Assembly: GCA_001898405.1 (NCBI GenBank)
Contig: MKTW01000009.1
Location: 124,001 to 188,000 of the forward strand
Source: Sphingobacteriales bacterium 44-61
GTDB taxonomy: Bacteria; Bacteroidota; Bacteroidia; Chitinophagales; Chitinophagaceae
Direction of reading: 5' to 3'
DNA: 64,000 bases
The notes under the pieces were generated by a model. It was not told where the DNA came from. It searched no databases and saw only the letters and a program-made list of their open reading frames with translations. Position 1 is the stretch's first letter. Each line of letters opens with the position of its first letter. Position numbers and translations under genes: made by a program. Of the stretch, positions 45,257-53,268 are shown piece by piece.

Positions 45257-45403
45257 TATGTGTAAGCTGTTTATTATTAGGTAGCAAGAAGAGTGCCGGG
45301 GACTGTATTGACATTCTGACTGAAAACCGGGCAGTTTTCCCGGGGAGGCGCTTCTTCTTGTGGATTATTCTGAACAGGGTATCTTATCTGAAAACCCACG
45401 CTT

Positions 45404-45961
45404 ATGGCAACGATATCAGCACCTCAACTCCTCTCTTCCAGATCCCGAAGCGCAGCCCGTGTAAAGAGACACTCTGTCAAAACGGACATGACACCAATGG
45501 TAGACCTGGGCTTTCTTCTTATTGCATTTTTTGTAATGACAACAGAAATGAGCCGGCCTTATGTTGCAAAATTAAATATGCCGAAAGAGGGAGGCACTCC
45601 ACCTACTTTGGGAGAATCAAGTGCCGTTACCTTACTGATAAGTGCAGATCATTTATACTATTACCTGGGCGATTGGGAAAAAGCGAAAGCAGCGGGACAA
45701 ATAAAAGAAACCAGTTTTTCTGTAAAGAATGGAATTGGAAGTGTCATCCGTGAGCGGCAAGCCTGGCTTGATCAGGCGAAGATCAGCGAGGAAGGAAAGA
45801 AAGGATTGATGTTTATTATTAAACCAGGTGAGAATGCTCATTATGGTCAGTTGATTGATGCGATGGATGAAGTTCAGATCAATGGAGTAAAGAAATATAT
45901 TATTCTAAAGCCGGATGAGGGAGAGGTGGCGTTTCTGGGTACCAGATCAAATTTTGATTAA
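45404..45961 (+). CDS. ExbD/TolR family biopolymer transport protein
   Basis: This 185-residue protein has a cytoplasmic N terminus and one membrane helix with the proton-path aspartate in MTPMVDLGFLLIAFFVMTTEM (about 29-49). A periplasmic domain follows, ending IDAMDEVQINGVKKYIILKP. ExbD works with ExbB to energise TonB. No exbB is adjacent and the gene stands alone, so it may serve as an additional ExbD for a partner elsewhere, such as the tonB at 26.5 kb. Confidence 0.88.
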   Translation: MATISAPQLLSSRSRSAARVKRHSVKTDMTPMVDLGFLLIAFFVMTTEMSRPYVAKLNMPKEGGTPPTLGESSAVTLLISADHLYYYLGDWEKAKAAGQIKETSFSVKNGIGSVIRERQAWLDQAKISEEGKKGLMFIIKPGENAHYGQLIDAMDEVQINGVKKYIILKPDEGEVAFLGTRSNFD

Positions 45962-46005
45962 TATGAATTGCTCTGGTTTGGATGGTCCTTTTCCGTAGAA
46001 AGTGT

Positions 46006-46183
46006 GTCACCCGGCCCAGGTTAAATCGGCTTACTGGCTTAAAGAATATAAGAGCCGGGGTCTTTCAGCGCTGCAGTTGGTTCAAATCAGTAGCCTTATT
46101 GCGTAGAAAATATTGCAGATGGGGGAGACCGCGGCTCTTAGAGTACTTTACCAGCACGTTTACTAAACCAGGGCCGGGGTGAC
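46006..46183 (+). ncRNA. Candidate long structured RNA (6S-like shape) or MITE-like element
   Basis: No frame explains this 178-nt stretch, but it folds into one long irregular hairpin. Outer stem: 46006-46022 with 46166-46183 (about 16 bp, one bulged G, one mismatch). Next an internal bubble (46023-46033 against 46155-46165), then CTGG/CCAG and TAAAG/CTTTA. A 13-bp stem, TAAGAGCCG (46049-46057) with CGGCTCTTA, continues through GGTC/GACC after one mismatch. Near the tip is CTGCA/TGCAG. The arms are only about three-quarters identical, so a structured RNA is more likely than a fresh transposon. Strand is uncertain. Confidence 0.45.
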
Positions 46184-46343
46184 AACAGAAAATACCTTTC
46201 TAACCTTCTACCACATATCCCGGAAAATTTCCATTTGTCCACAATCCTTTTTCCCTAAGCCGAACGCTCCATTTCGCCCTTTTCCTTATCCAGCCTGCAT
46301 TTCAGGGCATTTTTATCCCCTGTTTATAAAACATTACCTTAAA

Positions 46344-46378
46344 ATATTTGGTACTTTGTGTTGCATAGTACCAAATAT
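46344..46378. promoter_or_regulatory. Operator palindrome upstream of padR
   Basis: ATATTTGGTAC (46344-46354) is the exact reverse complement of GTACCAAATAT (46368-46378). Its right arm lies between the -33 and -7 elements of the padR promoter, as expected for an autorepressor site. Confidence 0.65.
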
Positions 46379-46391
46379 CACCCTATCTTTG
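46361..46391 (+). promoter_or_regulatory. Promoter of the padR-pspC operon
   Basis: TTG (46361-46363) is followed after 20 bases by TATCTTTG (46384-46391), an exact TTG/TAnnTTTG Bacteroidota promoter. The inverted repeat overlaps it. Confidence 0.7.
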
Positions 46392-46453
46392 ATCTATAAA
46401 CGGAGAAAATGGGGCTTTAAACCTTATCCTGCCCCCTCCATAAAATCGAGTTT

Positions 46454-46801
46454 ATGAATATAGAGAACACACAGAGCCAGATGAGGAAAGGGATTTTGGA
46501 GTTTTGTATTCTCTCCATTATCCGCCGGGGCGAGGCCTACCCCAGCGATATAGTGGAAGAAATGCGGGCGGCAAATCTTCAGATCCTGGAAGGAACGCTC
46601 TATCCACTGCTCACCCGCCTCAAAAATGCTGATATGCTTACTTACCGTTGGGTAGAAAGCAATTCAGGACCGCCCCGCAAATATTTTTCGCTTACGGAAA
46701 AGGGCGAGAATTTTTACAAGGAGCTTGAACAAACCTGGAACGAATTGTCGAATGGTGTCAATGCCCTCGCCAAAAAAAATGATCAACCCCTTAACCAATA
46801 A
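46454..46801 (+). CDS. PadR family transcriptional regulator
   Basis: A 115-residue winged-helix PadR protein: MRKGILEFCILSIIRRGEAYPSDIVEEM (helices 1-2), ILEGTLYPLLTRLKNADML (recognition helix) and SGPPRKYFSLTEKGENFY (wing). A short C-terminal helix for dimerisation follows. PadR proteins are usually repressors. The perfect 11-bp inverted repeat over the promoter 80 bp upstream is the likely autoregulatory site. It is 29 bp upstream of a PspC protein gene; this padR-pspC pairing recurs in Bacteroidota. Confidence 0.92.
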   Translation: MNIENTQSQMRKGILEFCILSIIRRGEAYPSDIVEEMRAANLQILEGTLYPLLTRLKNADMLTYRWVESNSGPPRKYFSLTEKGENFYKELEQTWNELSNGVNALAKKNDQPLNQ

Positions 46802-46830
46802 ACACATCGCTTCAACCCAAAAATATTGAC

Positions 46831-49077
46831 ATGAAAAAGATCATTAACATAAACCTTAGCGGAAGGGTGATACCTATCGAAGATTCTGCTTACGAAAAGT
46901 TGCAGGGTTATATTGAAAGCCTGCGTCGCTATTTTGCTCATGAAGAAGGCCGCGACGAGATCATCAATGATATCGAAAGCCGTATTGCTGAGCTGATGAA
47001 CGACAAGATCCGCAAAGGTGCCAATTGTGTTACCGATGCTGACATAGAAGAAATCATCGCTTCTATGGGAAGGCCTGAGGATTTTGATGCTGAAACAGCA
47101 GAAGCCGCTGATGCAAACCAGGCTGGTAAATCACAACAACAATATTCTTATTCAGGTAGTGAAAGAAAAACCAGAACACGTCTTTACCGCGATACAAGCG
47201 ACAAGATGATCGGTGGTGTTTGTAGCGGTCTTGCCGCATACATGAACGTTGACCCGGCAATCGTGAGAATTCTTTTCGCCATCGTTACTTTCGGCGGCTT
47301 TGGTATGGGCTTTTTGCTCTACATTATTCTCTGGGCAGTGCTTCCTCCCCAGGACCTGGAAGGATATTCAGGAAAAAGGTTATACCGCAATCCTGACGAC
47401 AAAGTGATCGGTGGTGTGGCAGGTGGTCTTGCAGCTTATTTTAATAAAGAGACCTGGCTGATCCGTTTGATCTTTGTTGCTCCGATCGCCCTGAATGTTT
47501 TGATAGGCTTGTTGAATGGTTTATCATGGAATCACGATTTCGACCTGTTTCCCAATATCGTTTTCGGCTCACTGAGCGGAACACTGTCATTGATCTATAT
47601 CGTGCTGTGGATGGTATTGCCTGAAGCCAGGAGCAATTATGAGAAAATGGAAATGCGCGGTGAAAAGGTGGACGTGAACAGGATACGTGAAAACGTGCGC
47701 CAGGAAATGGATGGAGTGAAGGAGCGTGTGAAAACCTGGACTGAGGAAGTAAAAGAATCTGCTCAGAATTTTGGTAGCAAAGCGAAGGAATTCGCTAATA
47801 CAAGAGGAAGAACCTTCAGCACAGAAATAAATGAAACAGCCCGCCATAGCGGCCGTGGTATCGGCCACATGATCGGAGTATTGTTCAAGGCATTCTTCCT
47901 GTTCATCGCTGGTTCCATTGCATTTGGTCTCTTCGTTGGATTGCTGGCACTTTTATTTGGCGGAATTGCCTGGTGGCCGGTGAATAACTTCCTGTGGACC
48001 AGCAAAGCGCAGCAAATGTATGCCTGGGGCACCCTGATCTTCTTTTTACTGGTGCCATTGATAGGCATCATCACCTGGGTGATCCGCCGCGTCATCGGCG
48101 TACGCTCCAGGAATAGCTACCTGGGTTGGACATTTGGTTTTCTCTGGACACTTGGCTGGGTTTGTGTTATTCTGCTGGTATCCGGCGTTACCCGCGATTT
48201 TCGTGACTATGAGCATGTAGACGCAGTAGTGCCAATGAGCACACAACCTGCAAAAGGTAAAATGATCGTGGCTGTTACAGAACCTGAGCTGGAATATACC
48301 GGAAGCTTTGGCTGGATAAATGATAATGGCGATGGATGGGACCTGTCTGAAGATACTGTAAAGCTTTCCACTGTCCGTTTCAATGTGATCAAAAGCCCCG
48401 ACAGTTCATTCCATGTATATGAGAAGAAATACAGTTATGGCCGTGACAGGCAGGATGCGCTTGACAGGGCCCGTAACATTCAGTACAGGATCACTTCACG
48501 CGACAGCTTGTTGGACCTCGCCAGTGGTTATGCGATTGATAAAAACAGCAAATTCAGGGGTCAGCAGGTGGAGATCGAAATACAGGTGCCCCTTGGTAAA
48601 AAGATCCGGTTTGATGGAACTATAAGAGAAAAGCTTAACCCGGCCCGCTTCACCGTAAAAAAGACTTACCGCCGCTCCAGGTTCAGGGGTTTTGAGATCG
48701 ATGATGATTACGGGTTTAATTATGTGACTAATGTGGATTATACCATGACCGAAGATGGGCTGAAAGATGCGTCTGGAAGGAATATCAATGACCCGGATAA
48801 TAATCGCTACGATAGCCGGGATGGTAACAATAACCGCAACAAGCCAAGCCGCGATTACCGTTATGATCAACAGACAGAAGATTCCATCGAGCTGCAAAAA
48901 CGCCTTCGCGAGGAAAAACGCAAACGCGAAGAGAGCGACAGCATCATTAAAGAGCTGGAGCGGAAGCAAAAAAACCAACAATCAACCGTTTCCTCCGCAG
49001 CAGAAAAGCTGGATGGGGGTGATGATGCCGGTATCGGCTCCCCTTCCGGAGTGTTTTCGCTAGTGAAATGGATGTAA
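46831..49077 (+). CDS. PspC-domain membrane protein (two PspC modules)
   Basis: The 748-residue protein starts with a conserved cytoplasmic domain (1-95; MKKIININLSGRVIPIEDSA, INDIESRIAEL). Two tandem PspC modules follow, at about 110-175 (TSDKMIGGVCSGLAAYMNVD) and 183-270 (PDDKVIGGVAGGLAAYFNKE). Three further membrane segments occupy about 345-470. After that comes a periplasmic part of unknown fold and an Asn/Arg/Asp-rich then Lys/Glu coiled-coil tail (about 650-735). PspC proteins sense membrane stress. With padR it probably forms a repressor-controlled envelope module. Confidence 0.9.
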   Translation: MKKIININLSGRVIPIEDSAYEKLQGYIESLRRYFAHEEGRDEIINDIESRIAELMNDKIRKGANCVTDADIEEIIASMGRPEDFDAETAEAADANQAGKSQQQYSYSGSERKTRTRLYRDTSDKMIGGVCSGLAAYMNVDPAIVRILFAIVTFGGFGMGFLLYIILWAVLPPQDLEGYSGKRLYRNPDDKVIGGVAGGLAAYFNKETWLIRLIFVAPIALNVLIGLLNGLSWNHDFDLFPNIVFGSLSGTLSLIYIVLWMVLPEARSNYEKMEMRGEKVDVNRIRENVRQEMDGVKERVKTWTEEVKESAQNFGSKAKEFANTRGRTFSTEINETARHSGRGIGHMIGVLFKAFFLFIAGSIAFGLFVGLLALLFGGIAWWPVNNFLWTSKAQQMYAWGTLIFFLLVPLIGIITWVIRRVIGVRSRNSYLGWTFGFLWTLGWVCVILLVSGVTRDFRDYEHVDAVVPMSTQPAKGKMIVAVTEPELEYTGSFGWINDNGDGWDLSEDTVKLSTVRFNVIKSPDSSFHVYEKKYSYGRDRQDALDRARNIQYRITSRDSLLDLASGYAIDKNSKFRGQQVEIEIQVPLGKKIRFDGTIREKLNPARFTVKKTYRRSRFRGFEIDDDYGFNYVTNVDYTMTEDGLKDASGRNINDPDNNRYDSRDGNNNRNKPSRDYRYDQQTEDSIELQKRLREEKRKREESDSIIKELERKQKNQQSTVSSAAEKLDGGDDAGIGSPSGVFSLVKWM

Positions 49078-49173
49078 AATAAATTACCCTAAACTGTAAC
49101 CGAAACCACGGAATTGCGTCAGAATAGATTAGAACTTGGTTGAAGTTGAACGTCGCGCAGGCGACATACAAAG

Positions 49174-49194
49174 GCCCCGATCCCGGGGCTTTTC
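49174..49194 (+). terminator. Terminator of padR-pspC
   Basis: GCCCCG (49174-49179) pairs with CGGGGC (49184-49189) around ATCC, followed by TTTTCT. Just before it GTCGC/GCGAC forms a second small hairpin. The rest of the spacer to 49382 holds nothing recognisable. Confidence 0.75.
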
Positions 49195-49382
49195 TATTTA
49201 ATGCCTCCAAAAATCAAATCCCATACTTCTATTGCCATTCACCCAGATATCTCACTCATTCGCGTATTACCTCAAAGTAGTATTCTCTTGTTGATGCTTA
49301 CAGATAGCACAAGAAATTCATCTATAAGAGGGATTTACAAGGCTTACAAGCTGTTTTAATTTCACTTATTAAAACATATGTT

Positions 49383-49937
49383 ATGAAACTGCATGCTTCT
49401 GTCTTCATCATTGCTTTTATTACTGCTGGCGTATTTGTTTCCTGCAAAAAAGGCGATGTAGGTCCGCAAGGCCCACAAGGCCCTCAGGGTGAACAAGGCG
49501 TACCTGGTACTCCCAATGTGATCTATTCCGAATGGTTTACTCCTTCAGCCTGGAAAAAGGATACTGTTTTTGGAGTCTGGGGATTTAATTATTCAAAACC
49601 GGCGCCAGGAATTACACAGCAAGTGCTTGACAGCGGTAGTGTATTGACGTTTGGTAAGCTCCTGGGGTATACTTCATCTGTATGGCCAACTACACAGGTG
49701 TCACAACTGCCTATCCTTCTTACTTACTATCAGGGGTCCATTATGACAGATACCTGGTCTGCTTATGCTACTGTCGGCAATCTCCGGATAAAATTTGTGA
49801 ATGATAAGAATGATTATACTGCCATTGCGACCACGCACAGATTCCGGTACATTATAATACCAGGGGGTAGGCCAGGAGGCAGAAGCAGACCGTTAAGCTA
49901 TGAAGAGATTTGTAAGAAATACCAGATCCCGGAATAG
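49383..49937 (+). CDS. Lipoprotein with short collagen-like repeat
   Basis: The 184-residue protein has a lipoprotein signal peptide with the acylated cysteine in GVFVSCKKG (C21). Directly after it is a short collagen-like G-x-y run of about seven triplets (GPQGPQGPQGEQGVPGTP). The rest is a beta-rich domain without a recognised family, with WGFNYSKPAPGITQQVLDSG and a C-terminal GGRPGGRSRPLSYEEICKKY. Such proteins are common and species-variable in Bacteroidota. It is monocistronic, with a strong terminator after it. Confidence 0.8.
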   Translation: MKLHASVFIIAFITAGVFVSCKKGDVGPQGPQGPQGEQGVPGTPNVIYSEWFTPSAWKKDTVFGVWGFNYSKPAPGITQQVLDSGSVLTFGKLLGYTSSVWPTTQVSQLPILLTYYQGSIMTDTWSAYATVGNLRIKFVNDKNDYTAIATTHRFRYIIIPGGRPGGRSRPLSYEEICKKYQIPE

Positions 49938-49992
49938 GGATTTGTAAAGACGCGGGCATTGTTTCCTCAAGTTGATTCGAATGTTTATTGGT

Positions 49993-50022
49993 CCCGGCAG
50001 AAATATTTCTGCCGGGATTTTT
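49993..50022 (+). terminator. Terminator of the collagen-like lipoprotein gene
   Basis: Bases 49993-50016 form a perfect 24-bp palindrome (CCCGGCAGAAAT and its complement), followed by ATTTTT. Confidence 0.88.
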
Positions 50023-50050
50023 AGTTTTTATTCTTAATTATTTTCCCGAT

Positions 50051-50058
50051 TAATTTTG
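50051..50058 (+). promoter_or_regulatory. -7 element upstream of the PhyH-like gene
   Basis: TAATTTTG matches TAnnTTTG exactly, 23 bases before the ATG at 50082. Confidence 0.4.
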
Positions 50059-50081
50059 AGCTTTATCCCTGATCAAAGTAT

Positions 50082-50807
50082 ATGAGCAAAATCATGCTGG
50101 ACGATAATAAAACGGATATTATAGAGAAAGGATTCTCCGTCATTCCTGGAGTTTTTGAGAGAGAAGAGCTAAATGCAATCCCTCAACTTATTGATCAGGC
50201 CGATTCATCCCGGTCTTCGTTTAGAAAAACAGATGATCTGTTTGCCATCAGGCAATTTTTAAAAGAAGTGCCATCAGTAAAAGATGTTCTGCTGGTTAAG
50301 AAATTAGCTTCAATTATTGAACAGATTTTTGGAACAGACTACTTCCTGGTTAAATCCATTTACTTCGACAAACCCGGCACTTCCAACTGGTTTGTCTCTT
50401 ATCATCAGGATTTGACTATTTCTGTGGACAGAAAAATTGAGGCTGAAGGGTTTGGCCCATGGACTCTCAAACAGGACCTGTTTGGAGTTCAACCGCCACT
50501 GGAAATACTGGAAAACATTTTTACTATGCGGGTTCATCTTGATGATACTGATGGGAACAATGGAGCCTTGCGGGTTGTTCCGGGGTCACACAGGAAAGGA
50601 ATTTACAGGTCCGGAGCGATTAATTGGGAAAACGAAACTGAAGTTACCTGCTCCGTTCCGGCAGGGGGAATCATGATCATGAGACCATTGCTGTTGCATG
50701 CATCTAGCCGCACAACGAATCAAGGCCGCCGGAGAGTGATACATCTCGAGTTTTGTAATCGCGAGCTACCGGGTCCTTTGGAATGGGCGGAACGAATAGG
50801 GCTTTAG
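50082..50807 (+). CDS. Phytanoyl-CoA dioxygenase (PhyH) family protein
   Basis: A 241-residue non-heme Fe(II)/2-oxoglutarate dioxygenase of the PhyH type. The facial triad is visible: H and D in SYHQDLT (about 106-108) and the distal histidine in LLLHASS, followed by the 2OG-contact arginine in RRRVIHLEF. VVPGSHRKG and VPAGGIMIM are typical PhyH blocks. The substrate is unknown; PhyH proteins hydroxylate varied small molecules. It is followed by a GNAT gene, 76 bp away. Confidence 0.88.
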   Translation: MSKIMLDDNKTDIIEKGFSVIPGVFEREELNAIPQLIDQADSSRSSFRKTDDLFAIRQFLKEVPSVKDVLLVKKLASIIEQIFGTDYFLVKSIYFDKPGTSNWFVSYHQDLTISVDRKIEAEGFGPWTLKQDLFGVQPPLEILENIFTMRVHLDDTDGNNGALRVVPGSHRKGIYRSGAINWENETEVTCSVPAGGIMIMRPLLLHASSRTTNQGRRRVIHLEFCNRELPGPLEWAERIGL

Positions 50808-50883
50808 CGGTGTACTGTGCGTAAAATGCAGCCTTCCCCTTCTTTGTATTTTGTTTCTTTGGACCAGATCTAATCTTCCTTCT

Positions 50884-51351
50884 ATGTTCGAACTAAAACG
50901 TACTAACAACAAGGATCCCGATTTTCTCTACCTCATTCCTTTGCTTGACAAAGACCTTCGCAGCCGCTATCAGGCCTTGCAGGACGTGTATGATCAGCAT
51001 AATATTGTTGTGAATGTTGATACTGTCGTTATCGCCTATGGAGGCGGGCAGGCTGTGGGCTGTGGTTGTTTCAAAAAGTTGAATGACTCAACTGTGGAAA
51101 TAAAAAGAATGTATGTAAAGCCGGAGTACCGTCGCCAGGGAATTTCCTCTGCTGTACTAAATGAACTGGAAACCTGGGCGCTTGAATCAGGTTATTCTGA
51201 AGCAGTACTGGAAACCGGCAATCAACAGGATGAAGCTATTGCATTATATAAAAAGCAAGGATATGAGGTCATACCTAATTATCCCCCTTATGAGGCGATG
51301 GAAACCAGCATATGCATGAAAAAAAGATTAATAGCCAATACACCCATCTAA
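50884..51351 (+). CDS. GNAT family N-acetyltransferase
   Basis: The 155-residue protein (ATG at 50884, MFELKRTNNKDP; a TTG at 50851 is rejected) has the acetyl-CoA motif A VKPEYRRQGISSAVLNELE (Q/RxxGxG/A type) and motif B around TGNQQDEAIALYKKQGYEVI. GNAT enzymes transfer an acyl group from acyl-CoA to amines; the substrate is unknown. VDTVVIAYGGGQAVGCGCF forms the preceding strands. Confidence 0.9.
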   Translation: MFELKRTNNKDPDFLYLIPLLDKDLRSRYQALQDVYDQHNIVVNVDTVVIAYGGGQAVGCGCFKKLNDSTVEIKRMYVKPEYRRQGISSAVLNELETWALESGYSEAVLETGNQQDEAIALYKKQGYEVIPNYPPYEAMETSICMKKRLIANTPI

Positions 51352-51409
51352 TTAAATGACTAGCGTAATACAAAGCAAGTTCCGGGTTTTCCACGCCCAT
51401 CGGCCCTGC

Positions 51410-51417
51410 TAAATTTG
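51410..51417 (+). promoter_or_regulatory. -7 element of the alkylation-repair operon
   Basis: TAAATTTG matches TAnnTTTG exactly, 19 bases before the ATG at 51437. I see no clear Ada-box repeat nearby. Confidence 0.45.
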
Positions 51418-51436
51418 TGTTCTAAATCGAAAGATC

Positions 51437-52285
51437 ATGACAACACAAGAAAATATTCACTACAACAGGATAGCAGAGGCCATCGAATATATCCGCGAGC
51501 ATTTTAAAACACAGCCTTCGTTGGAAGAGATCGCAGAGCAGATACATCTCAGCCCGTTTCATTTCCAACGCCTCTTTACGGAATGGGCCGGTGTGAGCCC
51601 GAAAAAATTCCTGCAATTCATCAGTGTACAACATGCCAAACAAATTCTGTCAGACAAACAGGCGACACTTTTTGATGCTGCGTTCGAAACAGGCTTGTCA
51701 GGTACGGGCCGGCTGCATGATCTGTTTGTTAAAATCGAGGGGATGACGCCGGGTGAATTCAAGAATGGAGGTGAGAACCTTTCTATCAATTACAGTTATG
51801 CCGAAAGCCCTTTTGGAAATATCCTGGTGGCTTCCACCGCCAAAGGAATTTGCTATATGGCGTTTGCTGATAATGAAGCCGATGCTTTTCAACAATTGAA
51901 ACAACAATTTCCCAATGCACGCTACCAGCAAATGGTGGATATGGTGCAGCAAAATGCGCTGTATATTTTTACCCACGACTGGAAACAGCTTTCGCAGATA
52001 AAGCTGCACCTGAAGGGTACTGAATTTCAGCTTAAAGTATGGGAGACGTTGTTGAAAATTCCGATGGGTCAATTATCTACCTATGGCGAAATAGCGGCAA
52101 AGATCCAGACACCCAAAGCTTCCCGCGCAGTGGGCACTGCCGTTGGAGATAATCCCGTTGCTTTTCTTATCCCCTGCCATCGTGTGATCCAGTCATCCGG
52201 TTCTTTCGGCCAGTATCATTGGGGCAGCACCCGCAAAACTGCGATGATAGGGTGGGAAGCAGCAAAAGTAGAAGCTCAACCATAA
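51437..52285 (+). CDS. AraC-type regulator / methylated-DNA-cysteine methyltransferase (Ada-like)
   Basis: A 282-residue protein corresponding to Ada without its N-terminal zinc domain. Residues 10-105 form two AraC helix-turn-helix motifs (PSLEEIAEQIHLSPFHFQRLF, then FDAAFETGLSGTGRLHDLF). About 115-200 is the methyltransferase N-terminal domain, and 200-280 the catalytic domain with IPCHRVIQSSG (acceptor cysteine) after VGTAVGDNPVAF. It removes O6-methylguanine by suicidal transfer and may regulate the operon. The missing zinc domain occurs as a separate gene at 53011. The next gene starts 10 bp later. Confidence 0.92.
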   Translation: MTTQENIHYNRIAEAIEYIREHFKTQPSLEEIAEQIHLSPFHFQRLFTEWAGVSPKKFLQFISVQHAKQILSDKQATLFDAAFETGLSGTGRLHDLFVKIEGMTPGEFKNGGENLSINYSYAESPFGNILVASTAKGICYMAFADNEADAFQQLKQQFPNARYQQMVDMVQQNALYIFTHDWKQLSQIKLHLKGTEFQLKVWETLLKIPMGQLSTYGEIAAKIQTPKASRAVGTAVGDNPVAFLIPCHRVIQSSGSFGQYHWGSTRKTAMIGWEAAKVEAQP

Positions 52286-52295
52286 AATCCATCCG

Positions 52296-53009
52296 ATGAA
52301 AAGTTTGCAACACAGGATCAACAGCGCCGGCTGGCCTGAGATAGCTGATCATTTGAATGAAAAAGGTTTTGCGGTGATGCCTGGTATTCTAAGCAATGAA
52401 GACTGTGCAAATCTGATTCAACAATACAGCCAGCCGGAGATTTACCGCAAAACCATTTCCATGGAACGTTATCGCTTTGGCAAAGGAGAATATAAATATT
52501 TTAAATATCCACTTCCGGAGATTATTCAAACCATCCGTCAATCAGTTTATCCGTATCTGGCACCTGTTGCCAATGGATGGATGAAGATGTTGAATATAGA
52601 TAAAACCTTCCCGGCTTCTTTTGATGAACTTCAAGCTCTTTGCCGGCAGCACAAGCAGGTGTATCCTACGGCACTAATATTACGGTATGACCCCGGAGGT
52701 TTTAATACTTTGCACCAGGACCTGTATGGAGAGATCTTTTTTCCGATGCAGGTAGTAATGATACTGGATGAACCGGGCAAGGATTATACCGGAGGTGAGT
52801 TTGTGTTGACAGAACAGATACCAAGAGCTCAATCCAAAGCCATTGTACTAAACCCGCAAAAAGGAGATCTGTTGATCTTTACAACACAATTCCGCCCGGC
52901 TAAAGGCAGTAAAGGATATTACCGGGTGAATATGAAACACGGTGTAAGTGAGGTGCGCAGCGGTCGGAGGCATAGTCTTGGTATTATTTTTCATGATGCA
53001 TTGAGTTAA
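52296..53009 (+). CDS. 2OG-Fe(II) oxygenase (Oxygenase-NA/DUF2086 type)
   Basis: A 237-residue non-heme dioxygenase. HxD is in NTLHQDLYGE. The distal histidine is probably in NMKHGVSEVRSGRRHSLGI, and the arginine nearby binds 2-oxoglutarate. FRPAKGSKGYYRVNMKHGVS and YTGGEFVLTEQIPRAQSKA are distinctive. It resembles the Pfam family proposed to demethylate damaged nucleic acids, but that activity is a prediction. Its place between an O6-alkylguanine methyltransferase and alkB supports a repair role. Spacing is 10 bp on the left and 1 bp on the right. Confidence 0.8.
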   Translation: MKSLQHRINSAGWPEIADHLNEKGFAVMPGILSNEDCANLIQQYSQPEIYRKTISMERYRFGKGEYKYFKYPLPEIIQTIRQSVYPYLAPVANGWMKMLNIDKTFPASFDELQALCRQHKQVYPTALILRYDPGGFNTLHQDLYGEIFFPMQVVMILDEPGKDYTGGEFVLTEQIPRAQSKAIVLNPQKGDLLIFTTQFRPAKGSKGYYRVNMKHGVSEVRSGRRHSLGIIFHDALS

Positions 53010-53010
53010 G

Positions 53011-53256
53011 ATGATATATCATGCAGCATTGGGAAAGGGCTTTGCCGCCAGTCGCCGGTTAAAGCAACTGATTGATCAAGACAAAATTCAATTAGCAGGA
53101 AATAGAAAACTGCGTATCTATGGCACATTTGATTGCTTTTCGGGTAAGCGGATGAAAAAAGAAAACAGGGTATTCTTTGTTTCAGAAAAAGAAGCAATAG
53201 AAAGCGGGTACCGTTGTTGTAAACATTGCTGGTGTAAAACGCAAAGAGCCCGGTAA
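53011..53256 (+). CDS. Stand-alone Ada-type zinc-binding domain protein
   Basis: An 81-residue protein with the Ada N-terminal metal-binding fold: RKLRIYGTFDCFSGKRM, then ENRVFFVSEKEAIESGYRCC and CKHC. Aligned to Ada, C42, C69 and C72 have partners (FDC and CCKHC), but the methyl-acceptor Cys38 corresponds to glycine (IYGTFDC against IFCRPSC). It may therefore bind DNA or metal without taking a methyl group from phosphotriesters. It lies one base after the oxygenase gene and 12 bp before alkB. Confidence 0.8.
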   Translation: MIYHAALGKGFAASRRLKQLIDQDKIQLAGNRKLRIYGTFDCFSGKRMKKENRVFFVSEKEAIESGYRCCKHCWCKTQRAR

Positions 53257-53268
53257 CTTTATACTTAC

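Noticed and set aside
44660-45265. 201-codon plus-strand frame opposite the universal stress protein gene
   Set aside because: Complement of a convincing UspA tandem with its ATP-binding motif; no signature of its own.
46006-46183. Insertion sequence or complete transposon
   Set aside because: No transposase, no clear target duplication, and arms are too diverged; kept as an RNA/MITE candidate only.
49383-49937. Phage tail-fibre-like collagen protein
   Set aside because: Only about seven G-x-y triplets after a lipoprotein signal and no phage genes around; a cell-surface lipoprotein is the simpler reading.
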